A DNA stretch of 64,000 nt from Ruminococcus flavefaciens (GTDB lineage: Bacteria > Bacillota > Clostridia > Oscillospirales > Ruminococcaceae), in the NCBI GenBank assembly GCA_023667045.1, contig JAMPAU010000002.1, positions 266,842 to 330,841 on the forward strand, in the 5' to 3' direction. Within the stretch, counting starts at the first letter, position 1. Each line of letters begins with the position of its first letter. The notes under the pieces were generated by a model. It was not told the DNA's origin. It worked only from the letters and a program-made list of their open reading frames with translations, and searched no databases. Made by a program: the position numbers and the translations under genes. Below are positions 27,820 through 37,570 of the stretch, piece after piece.

Positions 27820-30800
27820 ATGAATATAAATTTAGCTGAATTTTTAAAGGATTATACTGAAATCCCCGAAAGCACAAGGAGCGGTGAAGTCTTCCGGCTT
27901 ACGTACTCCGAAAAAATGGACAAGATGACATTCTTTGCACTCTTTGAAAAGCTTGTGCCGAGTGATGATATTTTTGCATTTGAAAAAGCCGTTGAAAATG
28001 CACTGAAAGTAGACCGCATACGTATTGTCTGCCGATATCCGTCGGAGCTTTTCAGTATTGACTGCTGTGATGAACTTATCAAGCTACTCAGACGTGACAT
28101 ATCCGTGATAAATGGTTTTCTTGACGGTGCTGACATACGTCTGAATGAAAATACACTTGCAATAAAAATCTTTCACGGCGGTCGGGAAATACTTGAAAAA
28201 TACCATTTTTGCCAGAACTTTTCACAGCTTATCTATAATCAGTTTGGTACAGAAATATCCGTTACTCTTGACGGCGGAGAGTTCTCCTCACAGGAATACA
28301 ATGAGATGATTGAAAAACTTTCTGCCGGACTTCCGGATTACAGCAGTCAGTTTGCTCCGGAAATACCGGAAGAAATGCCGGAAATCGTTGTACCGGACAA
28401 GCCGATTGATATAGATTCGCTTGATACTGATTTTGATGCTGAATCCGCTGAAATAGTTTTCGGAAAGGCTATCCGTGACAAGCCTGTACCGATTTCTGAA
28501 GCTGTACAGCTTTTAGGAAAAAAACTCGTCATTGTCGGAGATGTTTTCGCAGTTGAATTTAAGGAACTCAGAAACGAAAAGACAGTAGTAACATTTGATA
28601 TAACAGATTACAGCGGTTCTTTGAGGGTAAAGGTCTTTGCGAAGAATGAAGATATAGAAGAAATGAAATTAACGTCCGTGAAGAAAGGCTGTACTATTCT
28701 TGTACACGGAAAGACCGATTTCGACAAGTTCGCAAATGATATAACCATATCGCCCGATTCGGTCATAAAGGTGAAAAGGATTCCGAAAATGGATAACTAC
28801 CCCGAAAAGCGTGTTGAACTGCACTGTCACACTAATATGTCTGCAATGGACGCTGTAACTCCACCTGCCACCCTCATAAAGCGTGCTGCATCATGGGGTC
28901 ATCAGGCTATGGCAATAACAGACCACGGAGCAGTACAGGCTTTTCCGGAATGTATGTACAATATGCCGGATAATTTCAAGGTGATATATGGCTGTGAGGC
29001 TTACGTCGTCAATGACCTCGACAAGCAGACTATACTTAAAAATCCCGACAGCAGAAGTATAAACGACGAAGTAATTATATTTGACGTTGAAACTACCGGA
29101 TTGAGTTTTTCAGCGGACAGGCTCACGGAAATAGGTGCAGTAAAACTCAAAAATATGCAGGTTATTGATACTTTCAATACAAAGGTAAACCCTATGAGAC
29201 ATATTCCCGAAAAAATCACAGAACTTACCGGCATATCAGACGATGACGTTAAAGACGCTCCGCAAGAAAAAGAAGCTATACGGCAGTTTATGGAGTTCTG
29301 CGGTGAAAATCCCGTACTTGTCGCACATAATGCAAACTTCGATACTACATTCATAGATGAGGCGTGCAGACGTAATGATATAGAGTTTAAATATAACTGG
29401 ATTGATACGCTGATACTGTGTCAGATAATGTTACCGGAAATGTCACGCCACAAGCTGAACTATGTAGCAAAAAAGTTAAAGCTCGGAAAATTTGAACATC
29501 ACAGAGCTTCTGATGATGCATTCATGCTTGCTAAAATCTACATAGAACTCGTCGGAAGACTAATAAGCGATAAGGGCGTTAAAACTCTTGATGACCTCAA
29601 TTCAAAAGCAGGAGACATTGATGTAAAGAAACTTAAATCATATCATCAGATTATTCTCGTACGCAATCAAGCAGGACTTAAAAACCTTTACAAGCTTGTT
29701 TCATACAGCAACCTCGATTACTTCTATAAAAAACCTCTTATTCCTAAGTCCGTTCTGCAATCTCACCGTGAGGGGCTTATCTTCGGAAGTGCCTGCGAGG
29801 CTGGCGAACTTTTTCAGGCTATGCTCAACAAAAGGTCTGAAGAAGAAATAGAACGCCTTGCAAGTTTCTATGATTATCTCGAAATCCAGCCCACCTGCAA
29901 CAATGAGTTTATGATTCGTGAGGGTACTGCCGAAAACATTGAAGAACTCCGTGACTATACACGCCGTATTGTCGCACTCGGCGAAAAGCTCAATATTCCG
30001 GTATGTGCTACCTGCGACGTTCATTTCATAGACCCTAAGGACGCTATATACAGAAAGATTATTCTTGCAAGCATGGGTTTCAAGGACGTTGAAAACCAAG
30101 CACCTTTGTATTTCAGAACAACAGAGGAAATGCTTGCGGAATTTGAGTTTTTAGGCGAGGAAAAGGCAAAGGAAGTAGTCATCACAAATACAAACATGAT
30201 AGCCGATATGGTTGAAGTGGTAAGACCTATACCAAAGGGTACTTTTACCCCAACAATAGACGGTGCTGAAGAAGAACTGAAAAAAATCACTCACGACAAG
30301 GCTTATGAGATTTACGGCAATCCTCTGCCCGAAATTGTTGAAAAACGTCTTGACAGAGAACTTTCATCAATCATAAAACATGGCTTTTCCGTATTGTATA
30401 TAATAGCACAGAAACTTGTCTGGAACTCCGTCGAAAACGGCTACCTGGTAGGTTCTCGTGGCTCTGTTGGTTCTTCATTTGTAGCATCAATGGCAGGAAT
30501 ATCAGAAGTAAACCCTCTGCCTCCGCACTATATCTGTCCGGAATGCAAGCACAGCGAATTTATTACAGACGGCTCATACGGTTCAGGCTTTGACCTTCCG
30601 CCGAAAAAATGTCCACACTGCAATGCCGATATGATACGTGAGGGACATGATATACCTTTTGAGACGTTTTTAGGATTCGACGGCGACAAAGCCCCCGATA
30701 TAGACCTTAACTTTTCCGGTGAGTATCAGTTTTATGCACACAGATATACAGAAAAACTTTTCGGCAAATCAAACGTTTTCAAGGCAGGTACTATTTCGGC

Positions 30801-32124
30801 GGTAGCTGACAAAACGGCTTTCGGCTATGTCAAGAAATACTGTGAGGAAAACGGCATAACTCTTAACAATGCAGAAATGAACCGTCTATCCATAGGCTGT
30901 ACAGGAATTAAAAGAACTACCGGACAGCACCCCGGCGGAATGGTTGTTGTGCCGTCTGACTATGAAGTATACGACTTTACACCCGTACAACACCCTGCCG
31001 ATTCTGCCGGCTCGGAAGTTATAACCACTCACTTTGACTTCAATTCACTGCACGATACAATATTAAAACTTGACGAACTCGGTCACGTTGTGCCGACATT
31101 ATACAAGCACCTCGAAGACCTAACCGGAATGAAAATAAAGGACGTGCCGACATCAGACCCCGACGTTATAAAGATGTGTACAGACTGTAGCGTTTTAGGT
31201 GTTACTCCGGAAGAAATATACTGCAAAACCGGCAGTCTTGGTATTCCCGAAATGGGTACGAATTTCACGATACAAATGCTTATTGACGCACAGCCTACAA
31301 AGTTCAGCGACTTTTTACAGATTTCCGGACTTTCACACGGTACTGACGTATGGTTAGGAAACGCAAAAGACCTCATAGACCAGAAAATATGCACTATCTC
31401 TGATGTTATCGGTACTCGTGACAGTATCATGACTTATCTGCTGTATAAGGGCGTAGAGCCTAAAAGTGCATTTCAGATTATGGAGTGGACACGTAAGGGC
31501 AAAGCTCCGAAAAACTTTACGCCGGAAATTATTCAGATGCTGAAAGACCATGACGTGCCGGACTGGTACATTGAAAGTTGTCTCAAAATAAAGTATATGT
31601 TCCCGAAAGCACACGCAGCCGCTTACGTTATAGCCGCTATAAAGTTAGGCTGGTTTAAACTGCATATGCCTTTGGAATACTATTCTACTTATTTTTCAGT
31701 AAGGGGAGACGACTTTGACGCTGAACTAGCAATACAAGGAAAAGAAACTGTCCGCCGGAAAATAGAAGAACTCAAGGAAATGGGCAACAGCCGTTCCAAA
31801 AAAGACAACGACCTGTACGATATTCTGCTTATCACCAATGAAATGCTTTCAAGGGGATATGAATTTCTGCCAATAGATATTTTTAAATCCCATGCAGTTG
31901 ACTATCTTGTTGAAGACGGAAAACTCAGAATACCTTTTTCAGCTATGAACGGCGTAGGTGCCACCGCAGCTATGGGTATTTATGAGACGGCACAGCAGGG
32001 CGGTTTTATTTCAATAGATGAATTTCAGCAGATGAGTGGTGCGTCAAAAACAACAATAGATATGCTGAAAAGTGCAGGGGCTTTTGGTGATTTACCCGAA
32101 TCTGCACAGCTGTCATTCTTTTGA
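27820..32124 (+). CDS. polC: DNA polymerase III alpha subunit, PolC type
   Basis: Replicative polymerase of low-GC Firmicutes, 1434 aa. Order: N-terminal domain, OB fold near residues 230-320, PHP domain split around the exonuclease (HCHTNMSAMDAV near residue 340), DEDD 3'-5' exonuclease (FDVETTGL near residue 422), polymerase core with the CPECKH and CPHC zinc motif near residues 905-935, then DIDLNFSGEYQ and the rest of the palm and fingers. The ATG at 27820 gives a normal length, but its Shine-Dalgarno is poor. A GAGGAGG at 27771 would suit a start near 27781, inside ispG, so the start is uncertain. A his promoter follows directly. Confidence 0.97.
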   Translation: MNINLAEFLKDYTEIPESTRSGEVFRLTYSEKMDKMTFFALFEKLVPSDDIFAFEKAVENALKVDRIRIVCRYPSELFSIDCCDELIKLLRRDISVINGFLDGADIRLNENTLAIKIFHGGREILEKYHFCQNFSQLIYNQFGTEISVTLDGGEFSSQEYNEMIEKLSAGLPDYSSQFAPEIPEEMPEIVVPDKPIDIDSLDTDFDAESAEIVFGKAIRDKPVPISEAVQLLGKKLVIVGDVFAVEFKELRNEKTVVTFDITDYSGSLRVKVFAKNEDIEEMKLTSVKKGCTILVHGKTDFDKFANDITISPDSVIKVKRIPKMDNYPEKRVELHCHTNMSAMDAVTPPATLIKRAASWGHQAMAITDHGAVQAFPECMYNMPDNFKVIYGCEAYVVNDLDKQTILKNPDSRSINDEVIIFDVETTGLSFSADRLTEIGAVKLKNMQVIDTFNTKVNPMRHIPEKITELTGISDDDVKDAPQEKEAIRQFMEFCGENPVLVAHNANFDTTFIDEACRRNDIEFKYNWIDTLILCQIMLPEMSRHKLNYVAKKLKLGKFEHHRASDDAFMLAKIYIELVGRLISDKGVKTLDDLNSKAGDIDVKKLKSYHQIILVRNQAGLKNLYKLVSYSNLDYFYKKPLIPKSVLQSHREGLIFGSACEAGELFQAMLNKRSEEEIERLASFYDYLEIQPTCNNEFMIREGTAENIEELRDYTRRIVALGEKLNIPVCATCDVHFIDPKDAIYRKIILASMGFKDVENQAPLYFRTTEEMLAEFEFLGEEKAKEVVITNTNMIADMVEVVRPIPKGTFTPTIDGAEEELKKITHDKAYEIYGNPLPEIVEKRLDRELSSIIKHGFSVLYIIAQKLVWNSVENGYLVGSRGSVGSSFVASMAGISEVNPLPPHYICPECKHSEFITDGSYGSGFDLPPKKCPHCNADMIREGHDIPFETFLGFDGDKAPDIDLNFSGEYQFYAHRYTEKLFGKSNVFKAGTISAVADKTAFGYVKKYCEENGITLNNAEMNRLSIGCTGIKRTTGQHPGGMVVVPSDYEVYDFTPVQHPADSAGSEVITTHFDFNSLHDTILKLDELGHVVPTLYKHLEDLTGMKIKDVPTSDPDVIKMCTDCSVLGVTPEEIYCKTGSLGIPEMGTNFTIQMLIDAQPTKFSDFLQISGLSHGTDVWLGNAKDLIDQKICTISDVIGTRDSIMTYLLYKGVEPKSAFQIMEWTRKGKAPKNFTPEIIQMLKDHDVPDWYIESCLKIKYMFPKAHAAAYVIAAIKLGWFKLHMPLEYYSTYFSVRGDDFDAELAIQGKETVRRKIEELKEMGNSRSKKDNDLYDILLITNEMLSRGYEFLPIDIFKSHAVDYLVEDGKLRIPFSAMNGVGATAAMGIYETAQQGGFISIDEFQQMSGASKTTIDMLKSAGAFGDLPESAQLSFF

Positions 32125-32125
32125 C

Positions 32126-32154
32126 TTGACTTTTAATTAGTAATGTGTTATCAT
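32126..32154 (+). promoter_or_regulatory. Promoter of the histidine operon
   Basis: TTGACT (32126-32131), 17 bases, TATCAT (32149-32154). The first hexamer overlaps the second of two TTGAC copies at the end of polC. Confidence 0.75.
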
Positions 32155-32170
32155 ATTATCATGTTAACAC
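32145..32170 (+). promoter_or_regulatory. Possible operator over the his promoter -10
   Basis: GTGTTA (32145-32150) and TAACAC (32165-32170) form an inverted repeat overlapping the -10 and start region, with a direct TTATCAT repeat inside. The placement suits a repressor. No regulator gene is visible and no T-box leader is present. Confidence 0.4.
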
Positions 32171-32193
32171 GCTAAAGTGATTGGAGGACTTAA

Positions 32194-33387
32194 ATGAAAA
32201 ATTACGACCTTATTACTCCGGAGGGTACTAAAGATTATCTTTTCGGTGAATGCATAGTGATACGTGACGTAGAGAATACTCTCGTTGAATTATTCAAAAG
32301 CTGTGGCTACAGCGAAATAATTACTCCCGGACTTGAATTTTATGACGTTTTCAATCTTAATTCAAGATATTTTCCTCAGGAAAATTTATACAAGCTCACT
32401 GACAGCAAGGGAAGACTTCTTGTTATGAGACCAGACACGACAATGCCTGTTGCAAGGGTTGTTGCCACACGTCTGAGAGACGCTATACTCCCTCTTAAAC
32501 TTTTCTACAATCAGACGGTATACCGCACTGAACCCGCTCTCAAGGGAAGAAGCGACGAGATTGTACAGACAGGCATAGAACTTATCGGCTCACAGCTTAA
32601 AAAGTCAGACCTCGAAGTAATATCTACTGCTGTCGCCTCGCTGAAGTCTTTCGGCATGGAGTTCTCGCTTGAAATAGGTCATATAGGCATTTTCAAGGAA
32701 CTTGTCAGCAAGCTGGAAGTTACAGACAGGATAAAGGAAAAAATACGCCGTCTTATCGAAACTAAAAACTTTCCTGCACTCAATGACCTACTCGATTCTC
32801 TCGGAAACAACAGCATTACATATGCACTGAAAAAACTGCCTGCACTTTTCGGCGGTGAGGAAGTCTTTGAAAAGGCAGAGGAAATAATGCCGGACGAAAA
32901 CATAAAACGTCTGCTTGATGAACTCCGTGAAGTATACTGCAATACCGCTGAACTCTGCGGACAGGACGGCACAATAACAGTTGATTTAGGTCTTGTAAAC
33001 AAAACAGACTACTACACGGGAATTATTATCAAGGGCTATTTACAGGGTCACGGCGAGGAAGTACTTTCCGGCGGACGTTATGATAAGCTTATATCAGAGT
33101 TCGGATATGATGTTCCGGCTGTGGGATTTGCCGTAAATGTCAATGCTGTTGCAAAGCTCATAGAAAAAAACGGAGTTATTCCGTCAATGCCTAAAATAGA
33201 CGCAATAGTTTATGCGGAAGAAGGATTTGAAGTTACTGCAATAAAAACAGCGCAGGCACTTCGTGAGCAGGGTCTTGTCGTGGAAAACGCACTTTTTGAC
33301 GACCTCGAAACAGTAAGACATTATGCTATGGAAAAGAAAATCCCGAAAGTTGTTGTAGTAAACAGCGACGTTATGGAGGTTGAATAA
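32194..33387 (+). CDS. hisZ: ATP phosphoribosyltransferase regulatory subunit
   Basis: Histidyl-tRNA-synthetase paralogue without aminoacylation function that complexes with short HisG for the first step of histidine synthesis. 397 aa. Class II synthetase motifs remain: motif 2-like RPDTTMPVARV near residue 79 and TEPALKGRSDEIVQTGIELIG near residue 111. The C-terminal half shows GGRYDKLISEFG near residue 291. The presence of HisZ agrees with the 209-aa HisG that follows. Stop and start share a base with hisG (TAATG). First gene of the operon, Shine-Dalgarno TGGAGGA. Confidence 0.93.
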   Translation: MKNYDLITPEGTKDYLFGECIVIRDVENTLVELFKSCGYSEIITPGLEFYDVFNLNSRYFPQENLYKLTDSKGRLLVMRPDTTMPVARVVATRLRDAILPLKLFYNQTVYRTEPALKGRSDEIVQTGIELIGSQLKKSDLEVISTAVASLKSFGMEFSLEIGHIGIFKELVSKLEVTDRIKEKIRRLIETKNFPALNDLLDSLGNNSITYALKKLPALFGGEEVFEKAEEIMPDENIKRLLDELREVYCNTAELCGQDGTITVDLGLVNKTDYYTGIIIKGYLQGHGEEVLSGGRYDKLISEFGYDVPAVGFAVNVNAVAKLIEKNGVIPSMPKIDAIVYAEEGFEVTAIKTAQALREQGLVVENALFDDLETVRHYAMEKKIPKVVVVNSDVMEVE

Positions 33388-34016
33388 TGAAAAAACCAAT
33401 AAGAATAGCTCTCACTAAGGGCAGACTTGAAAAAGATACTATCGGTCTTTTCGACAAGCTCGGATTTGACTGCACAGCCGTTCACGAAAAAGGTAGAAAA
33501 TTAATTCTGCCTATTCCGGACGCTAATATAGAGGTAGTGCTTGCAAAGGCAAACGATGTTATCACATATGTTGAACACGGCGTTTGCGATATGGGCGTTG
33601 TCGGCAAAGACACTATCATGGAAATGAGAGGAAAGTTTTTTGAACTCGTTGATTTGGGATTCGGTCGCTGTAAGTTTGCACTGGCAACCAAAAAGGGTTA
33701 CGATTTTTACAGCGGTTACGGCGTGAAGACTATCGCCACAAAGTACCCCAATGTCGCAAGAAACTTTTTCGAGAAGAAAGGCATGGACACGGAGATTATC
33801 AAGATTGAAGGCTCTGTTGAACTTGCACCTCTCCTTGAACTTGCCGACGGCATTGTTGATATTGTAGAAACAGGCACTACACTAAAAGAAAACGGTCTGG
33901 AAGTAATCGAAGACGTTGCACCTATTTCCGCCCGTCTTATCGCTAACACCGTAAGCCTTAAACTCAGAAAGAACGAAATTGACAGGCTTATAACACTTAT
34001 AGAGGAGAATTTATAA
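33387..34016 (+). CDS. hisG: ATP phosphoribosyltransferase, short form
   Basis: Condenses ATP with PRPP, the committed step of histidine synthesis. 209 aa, lacking the C-terminal regulatory domain of long HisG and so dependent on HisZ. RIALTKGRLEKDT near residue 5 and the PRPP-loop segment GIVDIVETGTTLKENGL near residue 155 are present. Coupled to hisZ and to hisD by one-base overlaps. Confidence 0.96.
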   Translation: MKKPIRIALTKGRLEKDTIGLFDKLGFDCTAVHEKGRKLILPIPDANIEVVLAKANDVITYVEHGVCDMGVVGKDTIMEMRGKFFELVDLGFGRCKFALATKKGYDFYSGYGVKTIATKYPNVARNFFEKKGMDTEIIKIEGSVELAPLLELADGIVDIVETGTTLKENGLEVIEDVAPISARLIANTVSLKLRKNEIDRLITLIEENL

Positions 34017-35299
34017 TGAAAAAAATTTATGCAGACGGCAAGGCAGAAGTTGAGTTCCTCAGCGAACTCGGCAGACGTGCCGGCGAAACAAACAAGGAAG
34101 TTACTGAGATTGTTTCAGCTATCATAGAAGACGTAAAAAACAACGGCGATTCAGCTATAAACAAATACACAATGAAGTTTGACGGCAAGCTTCCCGAATA
34201 CTATGAAGTGCCAAGAGAAGTCATAAACGATGCAATGACAGAGGCAGACCCCGAATTTGTCAACGCACTCCTTGACGCTCAGGAAAATATAGCAGACTTC
34301 CACAACAGACAGGTTGAACAGGGCTTTATCAATGCCAAGGAAAACGGCGTTATTCTTGGACAGCGTATCAGAGGTCTTGCAAGAGTAGGTCTGTATGTTC
34401 CGGGAGGAACAGCCGCATATCCGTCAAGCGTACTCATGAACGCCATACCGGCAAAAATCGCAGGAGTAAAAGAGTTGATTATGGTTACTCCTCCGCTCAA
34501 AGACGGCACGCCAAACAAGGATATACTTGTTGCTGCTGCTATATGCGGAGTTGACAGGGTATTCCTCGCCGGAGGTTCACAGGCTATAGCCGGACTTGCT
34601 TATGGTACAGAGACAATCCCGAAGTGCGACAAAATTGTAGGACCGGGAAATATTTTCGTTGCTACCGCTAAGAAACTTCTTTACGGCGTTGTTGACATTG
34701 ACATGATAGCAGGACCAAGTGAAATTCTTGTACTTGCAGATGAAACTGCTAATCCGAAGTTCGCCGCTGCTGACCTTATGTCACAGGCAGAACACGATAA
34801 ATTAGCCTCTGCAATAATGGTTACGACAAGCGAAAAACTCGCCGATGAGACTATCGCAGAAATAAACCGTCAGAAAGAATACCTGTCAAGAAAAGAAATC
34901 ATTGAAAAATCGCTTGAAGATTACGGTGCAGTTATTATCACGGACAGCCGTGCAAAAGCCGTTGAGATTGCAAACGCAATAGCTCCGGAACACCTTGAAG
35001 TACTCATGGATAACCCTATGGAATTACTCGGCAGTCTCGACAATGCCGGCTCTGTATTCCTCGGACACTATGCAAGCGAACCACTCGGCGACTATTTTGC
35101 AGGTCCTAACCACGTACTCCCCACAAGCGGTACAGCAAGATTCTTCTCTCCGCTCGGAGTGGCAAGCTTTACAAAGCGTTCAAGTTACATCTACTACACT
35201 CGTGAGGCTCTCGAAGAAGCTAAAGACGATATTGTACTTATCGCTGAAAAGGAAGGTCTCACGGCTCACGCCAACGCTATCAAGGTACGTTTTGAATAA
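34016..35299 (+). CDS. hisD: Histidinol dehydrogenase
   Basis: Zinc enzyme performing the last two NAD+-linked oxidations to histidine. 427 aa. RGLARVGLYVPGGTAAYPSS near residue 117, GPGNIFVATAKK near residue 207, DMIAGPSEILVLAD near residue 230 and SQAEHDKLASA near residue 254 mark NAD, substrate and zinc sites. The C-terminal YFAGPNHVLPTSGTARF is conserved. Normal length, one-base overlap with hisG. Confidence 0.97.
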   Translation: MKKIYADGKAEVEFLSELGRRAGETNKEVTEIVSAIIEDVKNNGDSAINKYTMKFDGKLPEYYEVPREVINDAMTEADPEFVNALLDAQENIADFHNRQVEQGFINAKENGVILGQRIRGLARVGLYVPGGTAAYPSSVLMNAIPAKIAGVKELIMVTPPLKDGTPNKDILVAAAICGVDRVFLAGGSQAIAGLAYGTETIPKCDKIVGPGNIFVATAKKLLYGVVDIDMIAGPSEILVLADETANPKFAAADLMSQAEHDKLASAIMVTTSEKLADETIAEINRQKEYLSRKEIIEKSLEDYGAVIITDSRAKAVEIANAIAPEHLEVLMDNPMELLGSLDNAGSVFLGHYASEPLGDYFAGPNHVLPTSGTARFFSPLGVASFTKRSSYIYYTREALEEAKDDIVLIAEKEGLTAHANAIKVRFE

Positions 35300-35319
35300 T
35301 TGAAAGGCAGTTGTTTCAG

Positions 35320-36381
35320 ATGATAAATAAATGGGAGGAAAATGTACGTCGGGTAGTGCCTTACACGCCCGGCGAACAGCCGAAAGACAAAAACATTATA
35401 AAACTAAATACCAACGAAAACCCTTATCCGCCTGCTCCGGCAGTGCGTGAAATTCTTGATAATTTCGACGTTGCAAATATGCGTCTGTATCCTAATCCGG
35501 ATTCTGAAATTTTAGTAAATGCACTTGCTGAAAGATATAATTTAAAACCCTCACAGGTGTTTGTGGGAGTAGGTTCTGACGACGTTATCTCAATGGCTTT
35601 CATGACTTTCTTTAACTCAGACAAGCCGGTACTTTTTCCGGACGTGACATACTCTTTCTATGATGTATGGGCAGACGTTTATAAAATACCATACAAGACC
35701 TGTCCGCTCCGTGAGGACTTCACTATAAATCCCGACGACTACAAAAAGCAAAACGGCGGTATTATTTTCCCTAATCCGAATGCCCCCACAGGCGTGCTTG
35801 AAAGTCTTGATATGATTGAAGATATTGTCAAATCGAATCCGGATTCTGTAGTTATGATTGATGAGGCATATATAGATTTCGGCGGAAAAAGCTGTCTGCC
35901 GTTGATTGAAAAATACGACAATCTGCTTGTCATACAGACTTTTTCAAAATCTCGCTCAATGGCAGGTATGCGTATAGGTTTTGCAATGGGCAGTGAAAAA
36001 CTTATAAAATACATGAATGATGTTAAGTTTTCTGTCAACTCATACACCATGAACAGTGTTACACAGTTATGCGGTGCTGAGACTGTCCGTGACGAAAAAT
36101 ACTTCAATGATACTGTAAATAAAATTATTTCCACCCGTGAATACTCAAAGAAAAAACTCGCTGAACTGGGTTTCACTTTCACCGACTCAATGAGCAACTT
36201 TATCTTTGCAAGTCACATGGAAAAGAACGCCGGATATATCTTTGAGGAACTTAAAAAGCGTAAGATTTTCGTGCGTTACTGGAACAAGCCACGCATAAAC
36301 AATTACATGAGAATTACAGTAGGCACTGACGAAGAAATGAACGCTCTGTTTAAGGCACTGGAGGAAATTCTTCATGAATGA
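35320..36381 (+). CDS. hisC: Histidinol-phosphate aminotransferase
   Basis: PLP enzyme, 353 aa. The ATG at 35320 was chosen because AAAGG at 35304 is eleven bases upstream; a TTG at 35311 is only a few bases from it. LNTNENPYPP near residue 29, NPNAPTG near residue 150, DEAYIDF near residue 181, and QTFSKSRSMAGMRIGF with the PLP lysine near residue 211 are all present. The 3' end overlaps hisB by eight bases. Confidence 0.95.
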   Translation: MINKWEENVRRVVPYTPGEQPKDKNIIKLNTNENPYPPAPAVREILDNFDVANMRLYPNPDSEILVNALAERYNLKPSQVFVGVGSDDVISMAFMTFFNSDKPVLFPDVTYSFYDVWADVYKIPYKTCPLREDFTINPDDYKKQNGGIIFPNPNAPTGVLESLDMIEDIVKSNPDSVVMIDEAYIDFGGKSCLPLIEKYDNLLVIQTFSKSRSMAGMRIGFAMGSEKLIKYMNDVKFSVNSYTMNSVTQLCGAETVRDEKYFNDTVNKIISTREYSKKKLAELGFTFTDSMSNFIFASHMEKNAGYIFEELKKRKIFVRYWNKPRINNYMRITVGTDEEMNALFKALEEILHE

Positions 36382-36967
36382 TTTTACAAGAAAAGGAACA
36401 GTCACACGCACCACTAAAGAAACTGATATAAATATTTCAGTAACTCTTGACGGCATGGGAAAGGCTGATATTTCCACCGGAATAGGTTTTTTTGACCATA
36501 TGCTCACGGCACTTTCCGTACACAGCGGTATAAGCATGACCGTAAAGGTGAAAGGCGATTTGCACGTTGACTGTCACCACACTATAGAAGATACAGGAAT
36601 AGCACTCGGACAGGCTCTCGGAATAGCACTTGGTAACAAGTCCGGAATAGTCCGCTATGGTACGGCATATATCCCTATGGACGAATCTTTAGCTATGGCA
36701 AGTCTCGACCTCAGCAACAGACCGTTTTTAGTTTTCAACTGTGATTTTACTAATCAGTCTTGCGGTGAGTACGATTTGTGCATGACAGAAGAATTTTTCC
36801 GTGCTTTTGCCTTTAATTCCGGAATGACTTTGCACATCAATCTGCTTTACGGCAGTAACGACCACCACAAAGCAGAAGCCATATACAAGGCTGTCGCACA
36901 CGCACTTAAGACAGCCGTTGCCAAAAACGCCGACGGTACTGTACTTTCAACAAAGGGGGTATTATAA
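36374..36967 (+). CDS. hisB: Imidazoleglycerol-phosphate dehydratase
   Basis: Manganese-dependent dehydratase, 197 aa, single-function form. GIGFFDHMLTALSVH near residue 35, DCHHTIEDTGIALG near residue 61 and a C-terminal YGSNDHHKAEAIYKA near residue 160 provide the metal ligands. Overlaps hisC and directly abuts hisH. Confidence 0.97.
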   Translation: MNDFTRKGTVTRTTKETDINISVTLDGMGKADISTGIGFFDHMLTALSVHSGISMTVKVKGDLHVDCHHTIEDTGIALGQALGIALGNKSGIVRYGTAYIPMDESLAMASLDLSNRPFLVFNCDFTNQSCGEYDLCMTEEFFRAFAFNSGMTLHINLLYGSNDHHKAEAIYKAVAHALKTAVAKNADGTVLSTKGVL

Positions 36968-37570
36968 ATGATTGCGATTATCGACTACGGAGCAGGTAAT
37001 ATTTTCAGCGTGAAAAACGCCCTTGACTATCTCAGACTTGAAAGCCGTCTTGTTTCTGACAGCGATTCAATTAAAAATGCCGACGCTGTAATTCTGCCCG
37101 GCGTGGGAGCATTTCCGTCAGCTATGAAAATGCTTGAAAACTCCGGACTTATAGACACAATCAAGGAACAGGCAAAAATAAAGCCATTTCTGGGAATATG
37201 TCTCGGAATGCAGTTGATTTTTGAAAAGGGTTATGAATTTGAGGAATGCGACGGTCTCGGACTGATAAAAGGCTCTGTTCGCAAAATGGAAAACACAGAT
37301 TTAATAATCCCGCACATGGGCTGGAATAAGCTTGAAAAGCTGAATGACTGCAAACTCCTTGACGGTATCGGCGACAATGAGTATGTATATTTCGTTCACT
37401 CGTATAAAGCAGAATGCGACGACAAGGATATTTCTGCATACTGCGAGTACGGCGGACGTGTTCCAGCACTCGTACACGACGGAAAATATGTTTACGGAGC
37501 ACAGTTCCACCCCGAAAAAAGTGGTGAGACTGGTTTGAAAATACTGAAAAATTTCGGAGGTCTGATATGA
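36968..37570 (+). CDS. hisH: Imidazole glycerol phosphate synthase, glutaminase subunit
   Basis: Class I glutamine amidotransferase supplying ammonia to HisF. 200 aa. GVGAFPSAM near residue 44, nucleophile Cys in LGICLGMQ near residue 78, and the His-Glu of FHPEKSGETG near residue 178 are all intact. Starts immediately after hisB, with the Shine-Dalgarno AAGGGGG inside hisB, and overlaps hisA by four bases. Its partner hisF is displaced about 2 kb downstream. Confidence 0.97.
   Translation: MIAIIDYGAGNIFSVKNALDYLRLESRLVSDSDSIKNADAVILPGVGAFPSAMKMLENSGLIDTIKEQAKIKPFLGICLGMQLIFEKGYEFEECDGLGLIKGSVRKMENTDLIIPHMGWNKLEKLNDCKLLDGIGDNEYVYFVHSYKAECDDKDISAYCEYGGRVPALVHDGKYVYGAQFHPEKSGETGLKILKNFGGLI

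Noticed and set aside
32125-32193. T-box riboswitch ahead of hisZ
   Set aside because: The leader is only about 30 bases, too short for a T-box, and lacks the conserved T-box sequence and terminator/antiterminator pair.
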